From the NCBI RefSeq assembly GCF_008831285.2, contig NC_045140.1:9916505-9980504 (forward strand): a DNA stretch of 64,000 bases, written 5' to 3'. The position numbers and the translations under genes were made by a program. Below the pieces are notes generated by a model. That model saw nothing but the letters and a program-made list of their open reading frames with translations, had not been told where the DNA came from and ran no database searches. Each line of letters begins with the position of its first letter. Positions within the stretch are counted from its first letter, which is position 1. Origin of the DNA: Nymphaea colorata (taxonomy: Eukaryota > Streptophyta > Magnoliopsida > Nymphaeales > Nymphaeaceae). Below are positions 48,355-59,749 of the stretch, in pieces.

Positions 48355-49090
48355 ACTGACTCAAAATACTCACGTTGTGCCACTAAACCTTGATCTAAAG
48401 TGACAACGTGATGTGTGGCACATATATTTAATGCCAATGGATGTTGTTAATTGATTTCATAGTCATTATCAAGCTTTCGTAAATCAAACAATCTATGGCC
48501 ACATGATTCCTCCTACCACATAGTTGACAAATTATTTAACTAATGCATTTTGGTATTGTATACATAACATTTCATGCTTTTTGAACCTTGAATTAGATCA
48601 TCCACCAACTTTATTTCTACCTCTACCTCTGCCATGGGCACAACCTCTTTCAGCAAAGAAGCAACTATTGAAAACTCACTAATTGGTTGCTCCTTCTCAT
48701 TAAGGAGCTCTAAATGTTTCTCCTTAATTATTAGAAAGTCATAAATTTCATAGAATACGAGAAGATAGTTCAATGATATCATGGTGGTGACAAAAATTTC
48801 ATACTTCCTAGCCATTAATCACATGCATAACCAAGTCATCCTCGCTTATATTTTCACCAACTGAGCTTACTGAATCAATGAAGAACTTCACATGGTTGAT
48901 ATAGCTGACTCTACAATTTTCACTTTTAGACACATGTTGGAGATTATGCTTGATTTGAAGAACCTATAAATTTGACTGTAAGACAAATGCTTTCTCAAGG
49001 AATAAGCATGCTTCTTGAGATTATTGTGAAGGATAATTTGGCTGAGTACCAATTTAGTGATGGTAGCCTTGATCCAACTCAAAGTTAATA
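48355..49090 (-). pseudogene. Copia gag to protease, antisense
   Basis: Minus-strand gag with a UBN2-like centre (48750-49090), then a 91-codon open frame (48815-48540) covering the region after D-x-L-V. One frameshift later comes a complete CCHC zinc knuckle (C-Q-L-C-G-x3-H-x4-C) at 48528-48487. The start of the protease, with A-T-H-H-V, follows around 48425-48355. The rest of pol is absent. The fragment is shared in part with 31975-32320. Confidence 0.85.
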
Positions 49091-50410
49091 ATCTCCTTCC
49101 GACTGAGATACTTAAAATTGGCCTTATAATTTAACCTTAACTTGTAGAGGCAGGCATGGATGCAGTTATCAACAAACTTGAGAAAATCTTACATGAACAT
49201 CATAAACTAAATCCAATATTTCCACAGCTAACAATTTTTGCAATCAAACATCACTAGAACAAGAGAAGAAATCATTCCAGTATACAACTAAAGCAAGAGC
49301 CATAGATTGTAACGATATAGATGACACAGTTCTCTTTGACATCATTAAATGTTGCAATATAGGAGAGATATAAGAGAGAGAGAGAGAGATAGAGAGAGAT
49401 AACACAATGTTAACTTACCTGGTTCTGCTTAAATACAGCCTACATTTATGACAACATTGACTGACTATCATATTATCACAAATAAAACATTGGGGCATAT
49501 AACTATTGTGTGATTCCAAAGTGTATAGATAAGCATGGTAAACCTTTTTGAATTTCACAAGTTTGTGTACATTACATATCAGTACAAGGTAAGTGATCTA
49601 ACATTTCATTTCTAGCTTTTATCAGAGCTCTACTTATAGAAGGATTGTCTTCTTTCTGGAGCTTTATCAAGACAGTAGATCATTCTTGCATTCGTCTAAT
49701 CTTCTTCATATTCATATGACTTTTACATTTGATTGCTTCATCTTTCCATTGTCACTACCGACTTCTTTTTATTAATTGTTTACGGCTTTCTTAAAGTGCC
49801 CTAATTCAACCATCCTAAACCCGAACTTTGCCCTCCAAAAAAAAAAAACTGACAAGGATTGTTTGGTTGTTTTGGATTATTGGTTTAAAACACCAGTCAA
49901 ACAAAAAAAATACTCCATTGCCTTAAGTGTAACATCCCTAAAAGTACCCTATTTTTTTTTATATACATTCATTCACGGGGGTAGCACAACATTTACAAAT
50001 ACATGACCTACATAGTTGCCATAGGTCATGTATGTTGTAAAGCATGTATGATAATTTATCTATGTATTAGCACATGACTTGATCTATCCTAGGCAGTCAA
50101 TGGTTCTAATCAATCTAAGGACTACTTTCACTTTCATTGATATTGTAGTTCACAATCTAACACATGTACTGAAATCAATACCAAGACAAATCTACCTTAT
50201 AATTTACATATTGATGGCCCCACCACTAGTTATATAGCTGCAAACCACATAAATATATATAAAAGTCAAAATAACAGTCACATACATATCTGCACACCAA
50301 AACTATTTGATCTACCATGATTTCATTTGCTCGTTGTTGTCGTGCACCAAAATCACATGAAACATAATATTATTTTCAATGCATAAGTATGTTTTCACGT
50401 TTAGGGCAGA
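49091..50410. repeat. Flank of antisense gag, partner of 32340-33075
   Basis: 49690-50410 aligns with 32340-33075. The 49130-49690 stretch is extra in this copy. It holds a (GA)n run at 49374-49402 followed by TTAACTTACCTGGTTC, similar to a sequence after the (GA)n at 43350. Confidence 0.75.
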
Positions 50411-51035
50411 TTCATATTTTAGATCATTTCAAGACAAACTCAACGAAACACTTGTCAACAATGACCTTCGATTGAGGGCAGTAGTGTTGAAGAAGAGGAA
50501 GAAGAAGAAGTTGTATGGGTAATCGTAAAACTTGATACGAAGGGTGCAGAATATAGATGGAATATATTATTCATGGAAACAAGAGGAAAGAAGGTATCAA
50601 ATAGATATGGAGAGGAAAGTGCTATGCAACAAAGGCATAGGCGAAGGAGGGCGTGTCGATTGCCTTCCATATCAATTTCCAGAAATATTATGTGTCAAAG
50701 AGAAAGATAGATAAACAAGAAATCCTTGTAAATTGCTGCGTTCCTGAATGATAATAAGACTCCTAGGAGAAGCGGTAAGGATGTACGCGCGCGGTTAAAA
50801 GTGTCGTTTCTCTGAGAAGATAATAATTACAAAAAAGAAAAAAACCAAGAGGAACTTAGAGGTGGGCGTAGGCAGTGCTGGTAACCGATGGTAAATCTTG
50901 TGATTGCATGCAGTTTCTATATCCCACTTGTTCCAGTTTTTCTTTTTCTAGAGCAATACAAACTGAATATGCTTGTGTCTGCATAAGAGAGGGAGAGAGA
51001 GAGAGAGAGAGAGAAAGAGTTGAGTCACCTTTCCG
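50411..51035. other. 3' flank of the 221-codon ORF
   Basis: Contains a GAAGAA run near 50495 and a (GA)n tract at 50989-51015. No gene was recognised. Confidence 0.4.
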
Positions 51036-51701
51036 TCATATGGAGGACAGGTGGGGCTTGATGATCCAGTACTCTAGAAAGAGTAATAAGAGGGCCACCA
51101 ATAACATGAACTTGCGGATGGAAGGAAGCCAGGCTTTGGGGCTTACAAGGACGCAAAGCGAGAGGAACAGTGCGGCAGCTGCCACAGAAATATAACAGGA
51201 AGTTGTTGTACGTTGAGCTAGTGCAAAATCAGCGCGGCTGAGCCCTCCCAGTTGCATGCAGCAACCCAAGTTGGCTACAGCCCATCCCATGTCGAAATAC
51301 ATTTGCTGCTGCTCCCTCTCCCTCCGGGCGGCAGAGCTCGAATCACCGGTCTCGGGCGTCGCGCCCCCTAGATGCAGATGATAAGCTCGGTTTCTGGGCG
51401 GACCGGCGAGGATGTCCAGAAAAGTATCGATCAGGGACCTAATAATTTCCTCCCAATCCAACAAGGTGCCCGTGCGGCTTCCGGCAAAGATTGCCAAGCG
51501 TAACATTCTCTCGATCGTTGACTCTGGGACTGTAACCTTGACCACAAGGAACACAAAGTTCCCAGCCTCATCCCTCAGAACTAGTCGATCGATCACCACG
51601 TTGGGGACGACTGAATGGATTGCCTCGATGAACCGGAGCAGGGAGTTTAGCATCTCTGGACCAGCCAGCGCAGTCACCACTATGATAACTAGCGGTCCCA
51701 T
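51036..51701 (-). CDS. Hypothetical protein with two C-terminal membrane segments
   Basis: A minus-strand frame of 221 codons from the ATG at 51701 to TGA. The frame also extends 10 codons upstream to a GTG, but 51701 is the first ATG. Local GC is clearly higher than in the surroundings, and no other frame is open over this length, which supports real coding. The N-terminal 100 residues alternate hydrophobic strands and helices (M-G-P-L-V-I-I-V-V-T, then L-L-D-W-E-E-I-I-R). An Arg/Glu/Gln-rich stretch lies at about 124-133, a Cys-Cys pair at 147-148, and two probable transmembrane helices at about 168-186 and 197-214. The tail is short. I do not recognise the family. The sequence upstream (51702-51960) is a plausible leader. 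It could be an intronless lineage-specific gene or a fragment of a larger one. Confidence 0.5.
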   Translation of the reverse strand: MGPLVIIVVTALAGPEMLNSLLRFIEAIHSVVPNVVIDRLVLRDEAGNFVFLVVKVTVPESTIERMLRLAIFAGSRTGTLLDWEEIIRSLIDTFLDILAGPPRNRAYHLHLGGATPETGDSSSAARREREQQQMYFDMGWAVANLGCCMQLGGLSRADFALAQRTTTSCYISVAAAALFLSLCVLVSPKAWLPSIRKFMLLVALLLLFLEYWIIKPHLSSI

Positions 51702-53257
51702 AATTGCACCAGGTTGGGTGCTCTCTTGCACTTACGATTGCCTTTCTTTTTCTACTCTCCCTTCATCCAAATAGACAGATAGGAGACTTTAGGTGAAAAC
51801 AAAACCAGGGCGGAGAAAGACCTCCCCTTCGAAAAAGGTTAGGCGTCCCTCTATATTAAAAACTGCCATTCTAAAAAGAGAAGCCCGAAAGAACCTCGAA
51901 GTTTCGTCTTCCCGTTGGGATTTTTGCAGAAGGGAAAAAGTGCACATGGTCTAAATATTTTCTAGTTTAAAATTTTAAAAGAATTTTTAGTGCTTTTTCA
52001 TAAATTCAAGGTATTTTACATCACGTATAAAGCAAGATTTGTTTTTCACAATTTAAGCTTCAAATGTATAATAAAAATTCAAAAATCTTGCTTTAGTTTG
52101 ATCTTCTTCCACCACTGTAGTTTGATCTTCTTCCAACAGCGTCCTTCCTCCTTCGACCTCTATTAACCACCGCCTCCTCTTCCTTCTACCCCAACTTTAG
52201 CTTCGCACTAGACTCCTTTCGCCCTAGGTAATAGGAAGAGCTACATGCTAAGTTACCCATGTCAAGACTCCAGAATTAGCACTCGGATACGTTAGGACAC
52301 CTTTCGGATGGAGTCTGGATCAAACTCAACCCAAAACACATTAAATCATTTTTTTTTAAACAATTTCTTTTGGAAGGATTTGTATATGTGGAAATATTTG
52401 CAGACTTCCTGTGCATATATATATACCCACATTTTCAAAAACTGCGATACTGATACCCAGTTTATCGTACCCATACTACTGTCCATGTGACTTAGGCTGG
52501 GGCTGCGGGGCATGTGAGATATAGCTCGCCTTTAAGATCAAAAAGATAAAAAGGAAGAGAGACAGACGATGAAAAATGAAAAAATCAGGAAATAAGCAAC
52601 AAACCTCAGGAACCTGACGCGTATGACCATAGTGCTAGGCCAGTTTTCCCCATGACCATAGGTTCCTTAGCTCCCACATACATCTGCCTCCGAACTCCAA
52701 CCTGACGAAGACAACGCACATGATAAATCCATTATTCATGCCAACCATGTGTGCGTCATCAAATTGTTCTGGCGTTTGTACCAGCCATGTTTCTGGCCAG
52801 TAAATAATCCATGAGTAAATGAAAATGTTGACCAATTGAACAGACAAGTGTATCTCACAGAGCAGCTTTCAGGATGGCAGTCAATTAATTACCATCGAAT
52901 TTGACACAGCAAATTAAAATTCAAATGAGCACTTAAAATGATTTTCATGAATTAAGCAATCTCTCCACCCTGTTTCGGCAACCGAGAGTGAGATAGATTA
53001 AAGAAGACTTAGGTGTGATTTTCTCACTGAACCGTTAACATCCCGGATGGTTGGGACGTTCAAAATCGGTTCCTTCACTTTTTTAGCATGATTTTTGTGA
53101 TTTGTATGTTTATATATGCTACTTTCTAGCAGCTTAAAATCATCGTATGAGATTGTTATAATTGTGTAGAGTTTATTGTCAGCACTCCGATCACACTAAC
53201 TGAGTGAAATTCTCAAAATATGATGGCACTTGCTGGTATGTTAATTTGAGGATTACA
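51702..53257. other. Upstream flank and AT-rich region
   Basis: The first 250 bp could be promoter and leader of the ORF to the left (minus strand). Further on, a 70-codon minus-strand frame (52635-52847) has no recognisable motif. No other gene was seen. Confidence 0.4.
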
Positions 53258-54720
53258 TCGCATTACCAATGACTTTCGCTTGCTAAATATTCAGGCACCG
53301 TATGAAGGAAATGACGCTGTTCTGGTTGGAAATGGCGGAGGTTTGGTCATTCGAAACACTGAATATTCATATTTCAGTGCCAACAACTTTAGCTAGTTTT
53401 TTACTTCAAGATACTTTTGCATGTGCTTGAGATTACTAAATACCTTATTTTTATGCAGTAGTAAAACCTAATATCATTTAGACTGTAATTTTAATTGTCA
53501 ATTTTTTATGCCCAACTCCTCAATTAATTAGCATCACCCATGCATTCTTGAATGGTGATCTTCTGAAAAAAAGTTATTTCATGGAACAACCACTGGGTTT
53601 TGAATAGGACTCCGTATCCATTTGCAAGTTGAACAAAACTCTTTATGCGCTCAAGTAAGCTGCACTTGCTTGATATCACAAGCTTAGGCATTTTTCTCTT
53701 CCGGTTTTCAAACATCCTAGAATGGCTACATCGTTATTTATATTGAAGAAATGATATGTTCTTTGCTATGTTCTTGTTTATGTTGATGACATATTATCAC
53801 TGGGAATGATCTCAACTTTATTACTCACCTCATTTTTCAGCTTTGGTCCACATTTGCTCTAAAGGATTTAGGTACTCCTACCTATTTTTTTGGCATGGAA
53901 GCTCACAATGTGTATAGTGGTCATCTTCTTTTACAATAGAAATATGCTATTGGTATTATTCAAAACTCTCAGAGGTTGTAGATAAAGCTTTGTCTACACC
54001 TATGTCCTCCTCCAAGAATCTATGCAGGATGATATAGTTTCATATCACAATGTATATGAATATTGAAGCATAGTTAGTGCTCCCCAGTATCTTACTTTGA
54101 CAAGACTGGATTTGTCTCTGCTATCTATGAACTCTATATGTATATGCATAAGCCCAAACAAGAGCATTGGAATACGGTAAAGAGGATCCTGAGATATATT
54201 AAAGTCACAATATATGATGCTTTACTCATTAAATCGTCTATGAATCTATCTCTTAATGCATATTATTATGCAGACTGGCTGGGTGTCGAGATGAATAAGT
54301 CAACAGGAGGTTACACAATTTTTATTAGTCCTAATCTTCTATCTTGGAATTCTAAGAAGCATCATAGTGTAGCTTGATCTAATTCTGAGCCCAAATATCA
54401 CTTTGCAGGCAACACTGCTATAGAAATTATATGAATCCAATATCTTTCTACATATATTTGTGCTACATATTGGCAGCAACGCCCATTTTCAATAGCAAGA
54501 GCAGACATGTGGATTTGAATGTTCATTTCTTAAGAGATGATAGCAAAGAATGAAGTTCAAGTAAAGCATGTTTCGTCCTTACTAGACAATTTGTCAAACT
54601 GTATAATTTTTTGCAACCACCAAGAACATGTTAGGTAGATCACTTCATTAAATGTATAATCAGAGACTCTAAATTAAGGAATTGCATCAACAAAATTGGA
54701 TTAATGGGCCTACAATGGTG
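53258..54720 (+). pseudogene. Copia pol remnant
   Basis: It opens with a protease to pre-integrase piece containing P-Y-E-G-N-D and V-G-N-G-G-G-L (53258-53395). It then jumps to reverse transcriptase (about 53530-53850, with C-K-L-N-K-T-L-Y equivalents in shifted frames). A clear RNase H follows at 54138-54377 with R-I-L-R-Y-I, A-D-W-L-G-V and S-W-N-S-K-K, with the trailing R-H-V-D-L-N-V-H-F to about 54540. The integrase is missing. Multiple stops and frameshifts. Confidence 0.85.
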
Positions 54721-55959
54721 AAAAAGGTCACAGACCATTGTTCTGAACCATTAGGCTCAAGAAGCTTCACCTTCTACCAAGTTGAGGGTCCCTATAGCTT
54801 CTATCAGTTAAGAAAGTAATACGGTGAGAATGGTTACAAAAAGATTCACATGGTTTTGCATAATTTACATGGACTGATAAATAGTTGTGACCACTAGAAA
54901 TATTTCTCACTGTTGTAGGAGTGTAGCTCTGCTGCTAGTAGAAAGGCAACTTGTTTGCTATTCAAGAACCAAGCTATTGGGCCATGACACAACATAACAT
55001 TATAGAAATTACTATATATCTGTGTGTGTATGTATTCAGGGAGAGAGAGAGAGAGAGAGAGAGAGAGGTTGAGCGTAGAAGGTGGAAAGGAGGGTGTGAA
55101 ACCAATAACACCAGCGTAAAAACTGTAGGACACCCCTCAACCCTTACACTCTCAACACCAACAGGAGAGTAAAGCCCATGGAATCAAAAGTGAGAGAAAG
55201 AGAGAGAGAGAGAGACAGAGAGAATAACATAAAAAGCAACATGATATATAAAAGTTATTATCAAGAAAGAAAAATACGAAGAGAGAAATTAAAAGTAAAC
55301 AATTTAAATTTATGAGATTTTAGTGAACTTGAGGGGTGAATTTGGGTTAGCAAAAGACTAAGTGAGAGGCATTTTAGGAAGATAAGCAAGTCAAGAAGAC
55401 AATGAGCGTGTCTAGGGATGTATTTGAGAAAATCTAGAACAAAAATGAGTTAAAATTTGATTTGTAGGGACCAAATTCACAAAAGTGAGTTAAAATTTGA
55501 TTTATAGGGACCAAATTCACCTTTTCCTAGCAATGGGTCATGAGTTGCACTAGGCTCCATTTGTCGACTGTTTTAGAGCATCATTTCAAGAATAGGGCTA
55601 GAAACTTGTGAAGTATCTGTGAGCAAGATGATCATTGAACCTATTAGTTCGGACAGGCTTCATTAATTTCTAGAAAGATATGAGAAAAAAACTAGCTAAA
55701 TTTTTCCTCACCATGAAAAGGGAAGAAATAGATGGGAGATAGAGGAGAATGCAGGACCAATACCATAGCAATGCAGAAGTAGTACATCAAAAGAAGAAGA
55801 AAAATAAGACAATGGTGTGAAGGGAAGCTGCTCACCTAAAGGTCAGGAAGCTGTCAACCGAATTGAAAAATGCTCTTAAAAGTATTGGCAAAATGACCTA
55901 CTTGCACATGCCAATGGCACCAAAGGCAAGCAAAAACAGATGAGGGGCGGAGCAAAAAG
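54721..55959. other. Region between two Copia remnants
   Basis: Holds (GA)n tracts at 55040-55068 and 55196-55214 and a 40-bp tandem duplication. Gag-like sequence leading to the zinc knuckle may begin around 55660, but the signal is weak. Confidence 0.4.
55447..55520. repeat. 40-bp tandem duplication
   Basis: Two copies of GAGTTAAAATTTGATTT(G/A)TA... start at 55447 and 55487. Confidence 0.93.
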
Positions 55960-56340
55960 GGTTGAAACAACCATAGATGCACTCTTTGCAAGGAGGCTGG
56001 CCATACATGAGAGAGAATCTAGGAGCTTATAGGGAAACCAACCAAGGAAAAACCAGTACTACATCTAATGCCGATCTTGCAAATTTTGTCACTAAAAAAA
56101 TTACCTTGAGAATTTTTTCAAAAATTTTCCAAGATGAATGTGATCTCATCTCAACCCATCGACAACTAGAAGATGATAATCATGCTCTTATTTCTCTCTC
56201 AAATAATTATGCTTTTGTAGGTTCTCGGGCCACCAACCATATGTCTAATCTTTGTCTAAACTGGTTAATGTAGATAAATTAAGAAAATGCCTCGTATTGA
56301 CTACAGACAGGTCTCCTATAGATGTTGAGGGTACCGGTGG
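55960..56340 (+). pseudogene. Copia gag zinc knuckle and protease start
   Basis: A C-x2-C-x4-H knuckle followed by a stop and a lost final cysteine lies at 55978-56020. A 98-codon open frame in another register follows and ends in the protease start region with A-T-N-H-M-S near 56230-56250. Remnant pre-integrase sequence (S-P-I-D-V-E-G-T-G) runs to about 56335. The C-x2-C-K-x-A-G-H-T style is typical of plant Copia gag proteins. This is a different element from the remnant at 53258, since the domains restart at gag. Confidence 0.75.
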
Positions 56341-59300
56341 GAAACAATAGGGGTGTTTAAAAAATATTTTAAGATGTAAAAAATATAGGACTGAAAACCT
56401 ATGATATAAATCAGAAATTGTAGAAAACGTAATCTGTAAAACAGTTTAGAGAAGTACATTTGGTTCGACTAAAACCATATTAAATTAACTTGTATTGATA
56501 TGAAAATTAGTCATTAAACTCTCTGCATATCAGAAAATCAATAAGATGATACAGAATAGAAAAACATGTACAGGATAAAAAGTTATGACTTCAGAAACTT
56601 AGAGTAGAAATATGAATAACAGAGAGGGAAAAAAACAGACTTCAAGACTCTTTAACTACATTTGGAACGATGGTTTTTTTTTTTTCAATTTTGTTTATAG
56701 ATTTTCTGCATAAGAGAATCAATAAATGTTTGGAAAAATATTGAATAAGAAAAGATAAAAAGACATCACAAAGTTGATGAAAAATACATGACGCACACCC
56801 ATCACCGACCTCATTTCCTCCCAAGGCACCAGCATGGTTTGAATACTGTGAGAGCCTCCCAACCTCTCAATCATTCATATTGATATGTACACCATCAACA
56901 TTTTTGGTGGGAAACAAGGGATAAGATTTTTGTCACCAAAATCTTATCTTTGTTTTATCAAACAGAAGGACAACTTACCATTGATACAGATCCGAGCAAT
57001 TCATGATATACGGATGCTTTCTTTTCGTGGTCCATGGACAATCCATGGAGGACACAAATCCATGGAAGCTTGCCTGTGGCATAATGACTTTTTTTCTACA
57101 AGGACGAAAAAGGTGTGACCTGTGGGACAGAAGAACGGAAAAATGGCGCACAACACAGTCGTGGAAGCTTCCTCTACCTCCTTAATGCACAAAGTACACA
57201 TTACAAACGGCTGAAACGGCAAAGCATAATCCCACGGTCTTTTGGAGTAAACTCAGAAGACATTGTTATGATCTTATGTACATGTTTCAAAAAATTGGAC
57301 ATATTCACAATATAGTGGAACAAAAGTATTTCACGAATTTACTCTTTTTTTGAAGGAGATGTATGGGATAGCAACAATATATTATTATTGCCAAATGGCC
57401 TTCAATGACTATGAGGTTGAGTGAACTCAATATCTCGAATACTAGCGACTGTTAGTATTCCACTATATTATTATTCATGAATACAAACACTGTATTCCAT
57501 GTTTAATTAAATTTATATTATTATTGCCAAATGGTAAAAAAGTGAGTACCACGCAGGACAAGATTTGAGAAACCCTCCATCTTTATAAGGCAAATCTGGA
57601 AACATAAAATTTAGTTAAACATGTCAAGAACATAGCCGTATGATAAAAGAAAAGCATTTTCAAGTTAGTCATTGGCTGATTTTTTTCCTATTAAAAAGCA
57701 CGTTAACTAAATAGTTTAAAGTTTCAACTTACCTCACTTAATTTCAAATTACAACTTTAGAATTACCACTAACCTTTTACGTGGACACAATTAATTTTTT
57801 TCTACAAAATAAATAAGTATAATATGTTTTCCCCCAATTTGAATTTTAAATGGATAACTGAAAAGAAATTCAATGTAGTTTTTGAACCATCCTTTTGGTG
57901 GTCTTTTAAAACTTCGTTTTGAAAAAGTCCGTGGCAACATTAACAAAAAAGAATTAGTAAATTATTTTAATTATAAAAGATATAACAACAAAATCTATAA
58001 AATAAATCAAGCGTACTGCTCATTAATTTTGAATATTAAACCGTATATAAGATAAAATAAATTTTAGACATGAATGTATAATTTCTAGATTGAAATCAAT
58101 TTTTCATTTTTAAATATAAAAAATGTAACCTTAGAATGAAAATTCTAGTCATGCCATTGATTCAATTTTGTATTAAAAAAAGTGCAAATTGGCTAATATT
58201 TCTATTTTTAAGGAATTATAAATTTTCATTGTTTTATCATATATGCAAGACATTTTCGGGCCATCAATGGAATGCAGGATGCGCGTGCTTTTATGATTTA
58301 ACTTTCAATTTATCATGGAAACTCAAACAAGTTTGTCAAAAAAAAAAAATCAAGAGACCTTATTTTAAATGACCATTTTTCTGATTCACTTGGAAAATCT
58401 TGAAAACTATAAAACTCATTAGGAAAATTCCCATAGAATTGCTTTTCTGAAAAAGATCACTAATATGGCACCTTCAAAACAAAATACCGTGCATGGCAAT
58501 GCTTTTTTTTTTATGAAGAGTACAAATTAAATTAAGTTTAAATTGCAAGTTTTAGAATGAAAATGTTTAAAATTATCATTATAAGTTTGAACTTTCATGT
58601 ATGAAAGGTGCGACTTTAAATGATAAATGAAATGAGTGCATCTCTCTAGTGATGCCGGTCGCTCCTTGTTGTTTTGAATGAATTTCCATTTTCTCCTTTC
58701 TCTCTCTCTCTTTTCCTTCATATGGCCCTCTGTCTCTCCCCCCCCAACCTAAATCTCTCTCTCGTGCGCTGGAGGAGTCCAGTTTTTACCAAATTTTCCT
58801 GAGGATTGAAATTGGAAACTAATATTATAATAGTTAAATTTGAATTTTGTTAAGAAACTGCTTATTTAGTTTAATCCTAATGCTATTCAGATACAACCAT
58901 TTTGAAGTAAAGGATAGACATATTAGATCAAGTTGCATAACACGCATCTGTTGTAATAATTACTATTAACCATTTTCATTTCCCCCGATTTGGAAGTGAA
59001 ATTTCATCGAGGGAAAAGTTCCCTTGGTAAAAGGGTGAAACAGTTGCAATTTCAACTCGTCTTAAAATGAAGTGTGTTTGATGATTAGAAAAAGTTCATT
59101 GCAGAAATTTATTGGTGTTTGATGGCTAAGTGAGGGAAGAAAAGAAAAACAGTTAATTAACTAACTATTACAAATGTTATCAATTTTAGTTTGAATTTCA
59201 ATAATCACATGAACTTTCTTGGATGTTATGAACGAAGACCTGTTAATAAGTTTCAATTTTCACATCTGAATTGGCTATGGTGGGATTAAGAGAGTGACGG

Positions 59301-59600
59301 TGCTGCAGAAAATTTTCTGTATCCAAACGGTTTGAAAAAACGAAACCAATTAGTCGACAATGAAGTTCGGAATTGGCAACAAGACACATACCAACCGGTG
59401 GCAGCCGATTTAAACATTCCCATTTATTAGAACCATGGGATTTATTCTTACGCACTGAGTAGGATTTCCTTTTAACGCATAGAGACGGGAATAAAGCAAA
59501 CTAATCCTTAATTTTGCCTTAAATACAAGGCATGAACGTCGATTTCTTGTTCCGTTCAGCCATTTTACCTCACTAATTATGAGGGCAAGAGAAACTCTCG
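56341..59600. other. Long AT-rich region without recognised genes
   Basis: Only short open frames. A 20-bp direct repeat ATATTATTATTGCCAAATGG lies at about 57380 and 57519. No coding, RNA or transposon-end signature was recognised. A (CT)n run lies near 58698. Confidence 0.4.
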
Positions 59601-59713
59601 TCAGCCGTGCCTTCAAAGTTCATTGACAAGGTTCCAGCAGTTTCGCCGGTTGAACAGGTTATTTGGACAGCGGTGCCGACATCATAAGGAACCAGAGCTA
59701 CCAGCGTCGGTCC

Positions 59714-59715
<2 letters not shown>

Positions 59716-59749
<34 letters not shown>
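59716..59749. repeat. (TA)n microsatellite
   Basis: A TA run of about 16 units. Confidence 0.95.

Noticed and set aside
52635-52847. 70-codon minus-strand frame rich in Trp and hydrophobic residues
   Set aside because: Short, no recognisable motif, no convincing splice sites. Could be an exon remnant.
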